Shown: positions 1 to 7,900 of the stretch, in pieces | Layout: each line of letters begins with the position of its first letter | Position numbering within the stretch: the first letter of the stretch is position 1 | Origin: Chloroflexota bacterium | Lineage (GTDB): Bacteria; Chloroflexota; Dehalococcoidia; UBA3495 | Direction of reading: 5' to 3' | Length of the DNA stretch: 19,275 nt | NCBI GenBank assembly: GCA_002716645.1 | Contig: PBBR01000003.1 | Span: 1 to 19,275, forward strand | Notes under the pieces: model-generated | Databases searched by the model: none | Told to the model about the DNA's origin: nothing | The model's input: the letters and a program-made list of their open reading frames with translations, nothing else | Program-made: the position numbers and the translations under genes

Positions 1-1
1 A

Positions 2-88
2 ATTGAGGAATATGAACAAATTCAAGATTCAGTAGTACAAGCGGTTAACCATTATAAAGGTCTAGACAATAACGAAAATCATTCTTAG
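2..88 (+). CDS. C-terminal tail of an unknown protein (5' truncated)
   Basis: An open frame enters from the left edge and ends at TAG 86-88, giving 28 residues that read IEEYEQIQDS, then a segment ending in NNENHS. The tail is acidic and hydrophilic and carries no recognisable motif. It lies 77 bases before the next plus-strand gene, so it may be the upstream member of the same gene run. With only the last 28 codons visible no function can be assigned, and the frame could in principle be a chance opening; the good stop position and the following gene on the same strand are the only support. Confidence 0.45.
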   Translation: MEEYEQIQDSVVQAVNHYKGLDNNENHS

Positions 89-165
89 ATAGGAAATGAA
101 TTCAAGATATCAATGAAACCCAGGAAAGTATCAAGCTACACACCTAATTTACAAGGAGAATCCGT

Positions 166-438
166 ATGAATAGCGAACAATATGATCCCACTGACATGGA
201 TATATTAGTAGATAACACTACTAAGCGTATAGCTCTGCGATGGCATGCACCAGCACCGATAATACCTTTCGAGAACATCGAAATGTTTCGTGAATGGATG
301 AATAAATTGTCAAACTTAATACCCCAAATTGAAGAGATACTTTCGTTACCTGACGAAGAAACAAGTCCAATTGATTCAGAGTACTTTACTAAAGCTATCC
401 AGGAATGGGAGGAAATTATTCTAAGTAACGCTAACTAA
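166..438 (+). CDS. 90-aa protein, stand-alone copy of the domain found at the N-terminus of the neighbouring phosphatase
   Basis: The ATG has a good ribosome binding site (AAGGAGA, about 151-157). I recognise no named family. Residues 13-86 align with residues 13-82 of the next gene's product: a short beta-rich stretch after an N-T-T / N-P-T-T turn, then hydrophobic-Phe-(E/K)-(N/D) leading into an amphipathic helix (FREWMNKLSNLI against LEAFVDHIIREF), an acidic linker, and a closing A-I-x-x-W-E-E motif (AIQEWEEII against AISSWEEQL). Both proteins also have N-termini of nearly equal length before the match. Seen: the alignment. Inferred: a shared domain used once alone and once fused to a phosphatase, so it may be a partner-binding, sensor or adaptor module. 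Predicted cytoplasmic, with no signal peptide or membrane segment. Confidence 0.8.
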   Translation: MNSEQYDPTDMDILVDNTTKRIALRWHAPAPIIPFENIEMFREWMNKLSNLIPQIEEILSLPDEETSPIDSEYFTKAIQEWEEIILSNAN

Positions 439-804
439 TCATACGGGCCTATAACAAGTAATATCCTTACGTATTCAAATCCATTACTAGCTAATATGGC
501 TTCTTACTTAACCCTGGTTTAGCCGCCCCTATCATAAATATTCAACTTCCTGCCCCCTTTTGATGCCCATCACTCCAACAATTGTACTCATCTTTAGCTA
601 TACCAATCCCTACCAAAGACAATTATTCATTCCTGAGCTAAGTCGAGTCCATGGGGCGCAGATAGATTCACTGTTCCTTCTAATATCCAATTGTTTATCA
701 GTTCGTAGCACCATCAGAAACATGCGTTGAAGCGAAATAATCTCTAATAGGAAGATGAAGATTTGATGTACCACAAGTACGAAATTCACGACAAGGAGGT
801 CGCG
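439..804. other. Non-coding spacer of 366 bases before the phosphatase gene
   Basis: I see no gene, RNA or clear terminator here. The plus strand is strikingly C-rich and G-poor; 541-600 has about 21 C against 5 G. Such sequence resembles Rho-utilisation (rut) sites, which is inference only. An in-frame ATG (766) and TTG (763) upstream of the phosphatase lie in its last 40 bases but have a weaker ribosome binding site than the ATG at 805. Confidence 0.5.
793..799 (+). promoter_or_regulatory. Ribosome binding site that decides the phosphatase start
   Basis: AAGGAGG lies 5 bases before ATG 805. This near-perfect Shine-Dalgarno sequence favours 805 over the in-frame ATG 766 or TTG 763. The N-terminus starting at 805 also matches the length of the related 90-aa protein. 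Confidence 0.75.
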
Positions 805-1662
805 ATGGTTGATAAAGATTCATCGGAGAAACACGGACCCTTATTAGCTATTAATCCCACAACTGGCATTATAGTTCTGCTTATTAAAGGGAGTGTTATC
901 GCTTTCAAGGATTTTCAAGACTTAGAAGCATTTGTAGACCACATAATCCGAGAATTCGACGCGATTAAGCCATTAACTCAAAACTCGTTGAAAGAAGGTA
1001 TAGAAAATGGAGATGCTGAATTGGCCATTTCCTCATGGGAGGAACAATTAAAAAACATGAAAGCCAGCCAAAAAAAGAACATTGATAATGAAGCGCCTTT
1101 AAAGGAGGTTCAAATAAATATTAAGTCAGACAACCAAGAATCCAAGGCAAACCGACTTACTGGTAAAACTAATAGCAATTTTAAGAATGCTAATGAGCAC
1201 CCCTATGAATACCCAGGATTGGAAAACCCATCGTCCTTTGATCCTAAGCAGATTAGCTGGGTTACGGATGATCTGGCTATTACAAATAAGGAAGGCGGCA
1301 GTTTAGCAAGCTCAGAGAATCTATTTGTCATAAATGTTGCGGGAGAAATAATGAACCCAAACTGTGACGAACATATTCCAATAAATCCATACAACGGACC
1401 TGAAAAAACGCGCAGGGCAGTCACGAAAGTGGCCAGGATAATCAACAAAGAACTAGTGGAAGGTAAGCAAGTGGTAGTCCACTGTGCTATGGGAATGGAA
1501 CGGAGTGTACTTTGTGTAGTTTGGTACCTGAATCAATATTGCGATATGGCGATTGACGATGCATATGATTTGGTTCGCACTAGCAGGCCTATCGCGGTGG
1601 ATAGACGACATTGGATCGGCTTCGACAAAGAGAATGGCAAACATACTTCTAGGAGGGATTAA
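805..1662 (+). CDS. Two-domain protein: small N-terminal domain fused to a dual-specificity (cysteine-dependent) phosphatase
   Basis: Residues 13-82 repeat the domain of the 90-aa protein upstream. A hydrophilic linker (about 85-140) leads to a dual-specificity phosphatase domain (about 145-275). The P-loop signature is plain: VVVHCAMGMERS has the CX5R motif with Cys227 as nucleophile, Arg233 and Ser234. The C-terminal RP...W region is also typical. In most family members an Asp follows the 'hIPI' strand and serves as general acid; here the stretch is IPINPYNG, so that Asp is Asn or must be replaced by another acid such as Asp188. The likely substrate is a phosphoprotein, but other phosphate esters are possible. 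It ends in TAATG, overlapping the protease start by one base with an AGGAGGG ribosome binding site inside its own 3' end, so the two are translationally coupled. An N-terminal extension from TTG 763 or ATG 766 is possible. Confidence 0.88.
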   Translation: MVDKDSSEKHGPLLAINPTTGIIVLLIKGSVIAFKDFQDLEAFVDHIIREFDAIKPLTQNSLKEGIENGDAELAISSWEEQLKNMKASQKKNIDNEAPLKEVQINIKSDNQESKANRLTGKTNSNFKNANEHPYEYPGLENPSSFDPKQISWVTDDLAITNKEGGSLASSENLFVINVAGEIMNPNCDEHIPINPYNGPEKTRRAVTKVARIINKELVEGKQVVVHCAMGMERSVLCVVWYLNQYCDMAIDDAYDLVRTSRPIAVDRRHWIGFDKENGKHTSRRD

Positions 1663-3065
1663 TGAATAAGCTAAGTTTGGTTAAAGCATATTTTTCATTT
1701 TCCAAATACAAGACTGTTAAATTAAACAGGTTGGAAGATCAACTACAACCAGTCGGTACCGAACGACGCCGAAAACGATTCTGGCGCAAGCTAGGGGCAA
1801 TATTAGGTATAACCCTGACTGGAATTATTTTCGTCAGACATGGTGTTCCTCTTATTTCAACCCATGTTCCCACATTGATTGAAGGACTACCTCTAGAAAT
1901 CCAATTCGCTGCCATTATGTTGGGACTAGCACCAATCACCATTGGCTTAGGCTGGTTGTTGTACTTAGTCCTGAGAAACATGGCTGAAACACGAGCTATG
2001 GAGGTACAGGTCCGACAGCTACAAAACGTTTCAAAACTAATTGTATACACATATGGAAGTGGAGCCGTTGGTTTCTGTAAAGCTGTAGAAAAACTGAGTG
2101 ACGGCCATACCGTTAAAGAAATGTTCATTTTTGCTCATCCGCCAGTATCAGCTGTAAAAAAAGGGTTCCTAAAAATAAAGGGAGCTATAGTTGCTTGCGC
2201 CCCAGTCCAATTTGCTATGGGCTCAAATAGAGCGGCAATTGCCGCCAGGCGAGTAGAAAAAGATAGCTTCGACAGAACTCATGCAAATGTCTTGAAAGCA
2301 GTAGGTGCAAATAAAACAGCGATCGAATTTAGATTGATTCACATAGGACAAGGCCATACCAGTATTACTTGTGCCTCAGAATGGGGAGAAACACGAACTA
2401 CAGCAATAGTCGGGGCAAGTCCTGCAGTGTACACAATCGTCGTAAGAGATGCGGTAGACACTGATAACCATGAAGTGGACGTATCCGTGTTGAATAAAGC
2501 AAAAGCTTCCGTAGTGCGTATAGAACAAGATGAATTTGTTGGTTCAGGGGTTGTAGTTAATTCACAAGGGTTAGTTTTAACTTGCGCACATGTTCTCGAA
2601 GGTGAAGGACAACCAAGAATTATTTTCGATGACGGGGAGTCGACCACTGGTGACATCATACTCACAGATGAGGAAGCTGACATTGCAGCAATCCAGTGTT
2701 CAAAATCTGGCCCACTAAATCCAATCAATATGGGAGATTCTTCGTCTTTAGTTTCCGGAGACTGGGTATTCGCAATTGGATATCCTGGAATTGATGCCGA
2801 TGAGGTAGCACCTAACCCGAACCCAGGATTCATCACAGAGGTATCCGAACATAGGGGGCATGAAATTATTCTAACCGATAATTCTGTCACTCACGGTTAT
2901 TCTGGAGCCCCATTAATAACTACAAACGGTGAACTCGTGGGCCTCGTCACTTCAAAATACTCAGACGAAGATCACAACGTCACGATGTCCATATCTGGAA
3001 ACGAAGCTTTTGATGTCTTGAACGAATTGACAAACCCGAAATTCAGCATGTCAGGTGACAATTAA
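1662..3065 (+). CDS. Membrane-anchored trypsin-like serine protease (S1/DegP-like fold)
   Basis: The 467-aa product has a basic N-terminus (RRRKRFWRK, 35-43), two hydrophobic helices (about 44-65 and 79-104), an unassigned alpha/beta region (about 115-265), and a C-terminal trypsin-like domain (about 275-455). The triad is visible: His310 in LTCAHV, Asp340 in EEADIAA, Ser414 in HGYSGAPLI. The G-x-S-G-x-P form is typical of bacterial trypsin/Deg proteases; no PDZ domain follows. Positive residues flank both helices on their outer sides (RRRKRF before, RNMAETR after), so the positive-inside rule puts both ends, including the protease, in the cytoplasm. That differs from the usual periplasmic Deg topology and suits an intracellular signalling or defence protease. 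The start overlaps the phosphatase stop by one base, and the next gene begins 17 bases after its stop. Substrate unknown; the co-encoded proteins are candidates. Confidence 0.9.
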   Translation: MNKLSLVKAYFSFSKYKTVKLNRLEDQLQPVGTERRRKRFWRKLGAILGITLTGIIFVRHGVPLISTHVPTLIEGLPLEIQFAAIMLGLAPITIGLGWLLYLVLRNMAETRAMEVQVRQLQNVSKLIVYTYGSGAVGFCKAVEKLSDGHTVKEMFIFAHPPVSAVKKGFLKIKGAIVACAPVQFAMGSNRAAIAARRVEKDSFDRTHANVLKAVGANKTAIEFRLIHIGQGHTSITCASEWGETRTTAIVGASPAVYTIVVRDAVDTDNHEVDVSVLNKAKASVVRIEQDEFVGSGVVVNSQGLVLTCAHVLEGEGQPRIIFDDGESTTGDIILTDEEADIAAIQCSKSGPLNPINMGDSSSLVSGDWVFAIGYPGIDADEVAPNPNPGFITEVSEHRGHEIILTDNSVTHGYSGAPLITTNGELVGLVTSKYSDEDHNVTMSISGNEAFDVLNELTNPKFSMSGDN

Positions 3066-3082
3066 ACACGAAGGAGTTGATT

Positions 3083-3880
3083 ATGTTAAGCAAGTGGAAT
3101 TTTCAAGGGGAACGTAGACCTAGTAGGTCAGAAATTAAAGGTAAATCTAAAACTGATCTCCGAATACTTCCTCCTTGGGTTAAGTCGGTAACCAAGAATT
3201 TGCAGTCGCCACGTACGACACTAGTCTTAGTTAACAACTTAAGTGGGTCAGATCGAGACAGGAACAGAACAGACGAAGAATTGGCCAAGATAGGATTAAT
3301 TGGATCTCAACTTGCTGGTGAAATCGTATCAGGAAGAGAGCCTCAAGCGATTGCTACAGACCATGTCTGCCCACCTTGCACCTTTAGCACAGTGCAGGAA
3401 TTCTTTCCATACAGTGCAATAACTCTCGCACAACAATGGGAAGAGGAGGGTATGCCAACATTACTACCGAACAATATTCTCCCACCCCAAAGTGATAGAG
3501 AACGGAGAATGGCTATTTTATACGGCGTTGGCGATATAAATGAGCTGCAAGAGCTAGAGGAACTAATACTGAACTTATTTGATCCAAGTATTTATGAAAA
3601 ATGTTTCACTTCCTTTGATGGTCTCCCTAGCCATATGAACGATGTTACCCAATTTTTCGTTCAGTGGGAGCTAACTGATGATGAAGCTGCAGCAGCTCTA
3701 GGTGTGTCCAGTAACTCACCTGAATTTTCCGAAATCATGGATCTTCTTTCCAAGAAATCCAACTCAGTCGATAAGGATCGAAAACATAATATCAAACCAC
3801 CGTGCGAGCGAAGTTGGTCTAGCCTTAAATTCAGCAGTTTGGTATCTCAAAAAACTACAATCGGAGGGAAAGAATGCTAA
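3083..3880 (+). CDS. Unknown 265-aa protein of the protease/phosphatase cluster
   Basis: I do not recognise this protein. ATG 3083 has AAGGAG (3071-3076) six bases upstream; an in-frame TTG at 3077 overlaps that site and is unlikely. The first 25 residues are basic (GERRPSRSEIKGKSK). A strand-like TTLVLVNNLSG (45-55) is followed by a charged loop and helix. There is one CxxC (Cys96, Cys99), an acidic helical stretch INELQELEELILNLF (152-166), and a helical ELTDDEAAAALGVS (196-209) that looks like the first helix and turn of a helix-turn-helix but is too short to call. No signal peptide or membrane helix. It begins 17 bases after the protease gene and overlaps the next gene by 7 bases, so it belongs to the same translational unit. 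It could be a substrate or partner of the protease; that is inference. Confidence 0.85.
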   Translation: MLSKWNFQGERRPSRSEIKGKSKTDLRILPPWVKSVTKNLQSPRTTLVLVNNLSGSDRDRNRTDEELAKIGLIGSQLAGEIVSGREPQAIATDHVCPPCTFSTVQEFFPYSAITLAQQWEEEGMPTLLPNNILPPQSDRERRMAILYGVGDINELQELEELILNLFDPSIYEKCFTSFDGLPSHMNDVTQFFVQWELTDDEAAAALGVSSNSPEFSEIMDLLSKKSNSVDKDRKHNIKPPCERSWSSLKFSSLVSQKTTIGGKEC

Positions 3881-5256
3881 AACATATTACTATTACCCAG
3901 GCAATAACAAATTCAGACCGGCTAATTAAATTAGCTCTTGTCATGGTTATTTTCTTGGTAGGCTTTACCCTAATGGTCAAACCGGCATCGGCACAAGAAA
4001 CAGACGAACTTCTGACACTTTCTAGTCAAAATCCAAATCCGATTCTTACAACTTCTATTACAGGAATAACAGTTAACTTCACTCCAGGCCTAACCAGTCC
4101 TACCACTGGCACTGCTATTACGAGTGCTACTACAGGAGTAACAGTCACTTCTACCCCTGATATGACTCGTCCTACCACTGATACTCCTACCGGAAACTCT
4201 GAACCTGACTCAACCAATAGCTTAAATTCATCTAATGAAAGTCCTGAAATGTTGAGCTATGTGGATCCTTCTCAACAGGCGTTTACGAGATTTGAAATAC
4301 GTCAAAAGGCCCGCATTGATTTATCAGGAACATTAGAAGTCCTAGGTCCAAATTTTGGACAATCCGTTCCTTATTCTGTCGCCAAAGGTGATGAATTAAC
4401 TGTGTTTTCACTCTTTCCAGGGCAAACTGGCAAATATCTGTTGAATCTAAATGCGGCAGGTAAATCAGATCCGATTTTATGGATAGAAGGGGAGCTTACA
4501 CCAATCTCAGACGGTAGCTATAGGCACCAATTCATTAACGGTGACGCTAACCCTGAAATATTAGAACTCACACCGGAATCAGACGGCATGGTTATATCAG
4601 TTGGATCAGTTCGAGCTAGACTAAATAGTTGTGTAGCGCTTTCTTCCCCTGTTAATGGCAAATTTGAATTGGGAGCAGACCAAGATGGGGATGGCAAGAT
4701 CAGCAACCAAGAGCTAGTAACCTTACCTCTAGAATCCACAGATTCTGCCTGTGTCAAAACACGAGAAGTAAATATCCCGTTAACAAGCCTTTACAAATCA
4801 CAAATAACTGGTTCGCAAGGGGAGATTATTGCTAAGAATACAGGATTATATGATTTTCTAAATAAGTCAGCTATCGATTCTAATAAAGAATCACAAGAAG
4901 AGCTCGTAAAGGAATTCAAGGTTCAATGGATAAGGACACCAGTAGCCGCCTCCATTCCAATCCGAAACGATTCGTTAAGACCTCCTTCTGTCGAGTTTAT
5001 TGTGATTCCTGAGGTCGAAGAGGTAACCGGAGATATCATACAGAATGGTGTTCCCAATTCTGTAGATAAAGGAGATTTGGACGAAGTTCAGCAAAACCAA
5101 CTAATTGACACTGATAACTCTGACACTGGATTTCTCTTAGGCTTCATGATCGATCATTGGCTATGGTTGATAGTGGGTGGTGGTTTTTTGGTAGCAATTT
5201 ATCTCATATCTAAAACCATAATCACTACATATCTTTACGATGCTAGAAAATCCTAA
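3874..5256 (+). CDS. Secreted, membrane-anchored surface protein with Thr-rich linker and EF-hand calcium loop
   Basis: The 460-aa product starts with a signal peptide: hydrophobic core LALVMVIFLVGFTLMV (20-35) and an ASA-QE cleavage motif after residue 40. A low-complexity Thr/Ser/Pro stretch follows (about 55-122) with repeated T-T-G-(I/V)-T-V-(N/T) units, typical of a wall or surface spacer. Residues 130-370 look like beta-sandwich material of no family I can name. DQDGDGKISNQE (269-280) is a textbook 12-residue EF-hand loop with acidic positions 1, 3, 5 and 12. A C-terminal helix (about 428-450) and a short tail YLYDARKS anchor it as a type I membrane protein. ATG 3874 overlaps the previous stop by 7 bases and has CGGAGGG at 3862-3868. 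An extracytoplasmic protein in a cluster of cytoplasmic-type enzymes suggests an envelope sensor or a protein exposed to the invader; inference. Confidence 0.88.
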   Translation: MLKHITITQAITNSDRLIKLALVMVIFLVGFTLMVKPASAQETDELLTLSSQNPNPILTTSITGITVNFTPGLTSPTTGTAITSATTGVTVTSTPDMTRPTTDTPTGNSEPDSTNSLNSSNESPEMLSYVDPSQQAFTRFEIRQKARIDLSGTLEVLGPNFGQSVPYSVAKGDELTVFSLFPGQTGKYLLNLNAAGKSDPILWIEGELTPISDGSYRHQFINGDANPEILELTPESDGMVISVGSVRARLNSCVALSSPVNGKFELGADQDGDGKISNQELVTLPLESTDSACVKTREVNIPLTSLYKSQITGSQGEIIAKNTGLYDFLNKSAIDSNKESQEELVKEFKVQWIRTPVAASIPIRNDSLRPPSVEFIVIPEVEEVTGDIIQNGVPNSVDKGDLDEVQQNQLIDTDNSDTGFLLGFMIDHWLWLIVGGGFLVAIYLISKTIITTYLYDARKS

Positions 5257-5419
5257 TCATCTAGACCCACAAATCTAATTACCCCCAAGCACCTTAACTA
5301 TCAATAATCATTGTCTGACGGTCACTCTCGTCACTTACATGCGAACCGCGATAAAAACCCTCTTCATGCCCAAACACTACTCAGTTAGTAGCTAAACTTT
5401 TCAAAATAGGAGTTAACAT

Positions 5420-6358
5420 ATGAACATAAACGCGAATAATCTATTTGGTCACATTAACTACGGAGACCCGCAAATTTATAAGAATGTAGCCTTTATTCCT
5501 CTTTATTCAAACTCTAGTCCATCTTTGGAATACCGTACAATGCCCGAATTAAATATGGGAAGCGACTTGGAAATATCAGAAATAGGGGGTGGATCAGTAG
5601 GAAAACTATCGGTGACGAATAACACAGATGGCTTTGTATTGTTGGTAGACGGTGAAGAAGTCATGGGTGCAAAGCAAAATCGAGCATTCAATACAACTAT
5701 GATGATTGAACCCAGACAATCGAGCATACTACAAGTTAGCTGTACAGAGAGTGGCCGGTGGTCTCCATCTTTCCATAATTACTTTGGTGATTCTGGCGTA
5801 GTAATGCCATCCGCAGCCAGATATAACCGAAAGCGGTCTGTAGATGAAAGCCTTGCCTCGAGAGGCGAATTCAAGAGCGATCAACGGCAGGTATGGGAAG
5901 ATATAAATGATCTACAAGATTTGGCAGGAGAAACCACATCAACGTCAGCAATGCGCGATGTATATGAATCTCAAAGCAATGCTCTTGCTGAATTCGTTAA
6001 TGCGTTCGACTATCATTCTGGGCAGATTGGTATCGCGGTACTCATCGACAATGATGTCGTCGGTTTAGAGATGTTCTCCAGGTCATCTGCAATGAAGAAG
6101 ATGGCTCCAAAGATAATAAAGAGCTACGGTATGGACGTGAACCTCGGTCGTATTTCAGATATTAAACACGACAAAATATCAGATATCCCAATGTTTTTAA
6201 AGAAAATAAACAATATGAACCCTGCCTGTTTCAAATCTGAAGGGGTCGGATGGGATTATAGATTTGAGGCTGACAATATTTCAGGTTCAGCATTAATTTG
6301 TGAGGACGAAATGGTCCATGCATCCTTTTATAACGGTAATCGCCTTTACCAAAGTTAG
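5420..6358 (+). CDS. ARPP-1 domain protein
   Basis: Residues 20-115 carry the hallmark pattern of the ARPP-1 family (ARG and rhodanese-phosphatase-superfamily associated protein): an N-terminal strand 'nVAFIPLYS', a V-x-E-I/V-like strand, LLVDGEEVMGAKQNR (74-88), N91, and a VSC-x-E-x-GRW motif (Cys108, Glu110, Gly112, Arg113, Trp114). The C-terminal half (about 150-312) is helical then beta and fits the family's usual length of roughly 300 residues. No catalytic activity is established to my knowledge; as I recall, the family was named for gene-neighbourhood links to ADP-ribosylglycohydrolases and to rhodanese/cysteine phosphatases in predicted immune systems. The dual-specificity phosphatase four genes upstream fits this association. 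TAGGAG (5407-5412) lies 7 bases before the ATG. A 163-base spacer separates it from the surface-protein gene, so it may have its own promoter. Confidence 0.85.
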   Translation: MNINANNLFGHINYGDPQIYKNVAFIPLYSNSSPSLEYRTMPELNMGSDLEISEIGGGSVGKLSVTNNTDGFVLLVDGEEVMGAKQNRAFNTTMMIEPRQSSILQVSCTESGRWSPSFHNYFGDSGVVMPSAARYNRKRSVDESLASRGEFKSDQRQVWEDINDLQDLAGETTSTSAMRDVYESQSNALAEFVNAFDYHSGQIGIAVLIDNDVVGLEMFSRSSAMKKMAPKIIKSYGMDVNLGRISDIKHDKISDIPMFLKKINNMNPACFKSEGVGWDYRFEADNISGSALICEDEMVHASFYNGNRLYQS

Positions 6359-6595
6359 ACATTTCAAAGATCTTGAAGTCAAAAATAGATCAGATTCATA
6401 CACTACAAGAACCAAACTATGCCTAGAGGGTGTCTCAATAACCGGATGAAGATCCCCTTAAACATCATTTTAGAGCTTAGTCACCTAGATTCATCCCTCT
6501 TCAGTTTCAGCAACTAGCACTGTATCACCAAAATAACATTACCCCAGCCAACATCTTTTGTACTGCTGTAAACCTATATTTTAAGGAGATAATAA

Positions 6596-7900
6596 ATGGT
6601 AGCTGTAGAATTCAACACGTCACATATAACCTTGCACGGTAATAGTGTAGAAATCGCCGATTTATCAATACATAGTACCGAACTGGTAGATTATCTAGAG
6701 AATTTTCCTCTGGACGATAGGATAAGCAAATTTAACCAATTAATTGAGGTCGGCTTGGTGTGCATCCAAAGAGCTTCTGTAATCCAAGACAAAGATTTTG
6801 TACAGAACCAATTAAGAAGCGTAATTGACAATGTAGAAAAGGGACTCGCAATAGTACCTGATGTAGTCAAAGAAAAGATCCTAGCTAGCCTAGGAACCAA
6901 CGAAGGCCAGGTGTTACACCCTGTCGATTTAAAAATTAACGAAGTCGCAAAAGTGTTAAAGGACCGAATGGACGATGTGAAAAGGCTGTTATCCGATGAT
7001 ATAGACCCTCAAAAGAAAACCTCTAAAGTGGCTCAAGTATTTGAGAAGCTAGATAAAACATTGGACCCTGACTACGTCAAGTCGGTACCCAAAACTATTG
7101 AACTTGCCCTGAACGAAGTCACGTCAGAACACGGACTTCTATCGAAAAATGTCAAATCAGTAGTTATTGAAGCAATTAAACCCTTGAAAGATGAAGTAGA
7201 CAATCTTAGTAGAGAAATTTTAGGACAAGAAGCCGTCACAGAAGCGCTTCTAGAAACAACAGAGAAAGGCCAGGTTTATGAAGAAGCAACTGTATCCCGT
7301 CTGCAAGCCTGGTGTCGTGCTAACGGAGCAGAACTGTCCCATATAGGAATGGACAATAAACCTGGAGACATACTCTTAAATATAAAAAGTAGTTCTATCG
7401 CAGGGGTAGATCTCAGAATAGTCATTGAAACTAGAGACAGAAAAAATCACGCCGGCAGGAGGCCTCTTAATGATTCTATGGAAGAATCTATGTCCGAGCG
7501 CTCTGCCGACTGTGGTATCTACCTAAGTAAAGATATTGATGGATTTGGCAAAGAAATTGGAGACTGGGCAGAAGGAGACTGTTCCCTGGGCAAGTGGGTT
7601 GCTACTACTGATGAACACTTAATCAATGCAATACGCTTTTTGATACTTAGTCACCGAATATCCATTATGCAGTCACAAACCCCGAAAGTAGATCTTCAAG
7701 CGTTAGAACCGCAAATGACAAGAATCAGGACAGCTTTGAAACGTGTCGCGAATATTAATAAAAAGGTTACTACTATACGTCAAAGTGCCGATGAGATTAA
7801 AAAAGAGGGGGAGCTATTGAGGGATGACATCAGGGACTCCATCACATTGATGGAAGATAGTCTAAGAATCTCTCCTACTAGTCAAATACCCACGGATTAA
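6596..7900 (+). CDS. Coiled-coil protein with probable PD-(D/E)xK-like nuclease core
   Basis: The 434-aa product has long charged helices on both sides of a compact alpha/beta region. Residues 105-220 and 360-425 look like coiled coil (regular I/L/V spacing with K/E/D). The central region (about 222-340) runs KGQVYEEATVSRLQAW (helix with Glu229), GDILLNI (Asp258), then a strand VIETRDRK (Glu278, Arg280, Lys283) and RSADCGIYLSKD. This order, Glu-helix, GD, strand with E-x-(K), then a helix and a strand ending in '(Y/V)LS', resembles restriction-endonuclease-fold proteins such as RmuC and DUF2130. The usual Lys of E-x-K is Arg here, with Lys three residues further on, so activity is uncertain. 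It is preceded by AAGGAG (about 6581-6586) and a 237-base C-rich spacer. Likely cytoplasmic and nucleic-acid-directed; a structural role is the alternative. Confidence 0.75.
   Translation: MVAVEFNTSHITLHGNSVEIADLSIHSTELVDYLENFPLDDRISKFNQLIEVGLVCIQRASVIQDKDFVQNQLRSVIDNVEKGLAIVPDVVKEKILASLGTNEGQVLHPVDLKINEVAKVLKDRMDDVKRLLSDDIDPQKKTSKVAQVFEKLDKTLDPDYVKSVPKTIELALNEVTSEHGLLSKNVKSVVIEAIKPLKDEVDNLSREILGQEAVTEALLETTEKGQVYEEATVSRLQAWCRANGAELSHIGMDNKPGDILLNIKSSSIAGVDLRIVIETRDRKNHAGRRPLNDSMEESMSERSADCGIYLSKDIDGFGKEIGDWAEGDCSLGKWVATTDEHLINAIRFLILSHRISIMQSQTPKVDLQALEPQMTRIRTALKRVANINKKVTTIRQSADEIKKEGELLRDDIRDSITLMEDSLRISPTSQIPTD

Noticed and set aside
763..807. Earlier start of the phosphatase gene at TTG 763 or ATG 766
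   Set aside because: AAGGAGG sits exactly before ATG 805 and the N-terminus from 805 matches the related 90-aa protein in length.
2339..2890. 183-aa minus-strand frame
   Set aside because: Antisense shadow of the protease domain, which has an intact catalytic triad in the plus frame.
3702..3929. 75-aa plus-strand frame overlapping two genes
   Set aside because: It spans the junction of two better-supported genes in another frame and has no ribosome binding site or recognisable content.
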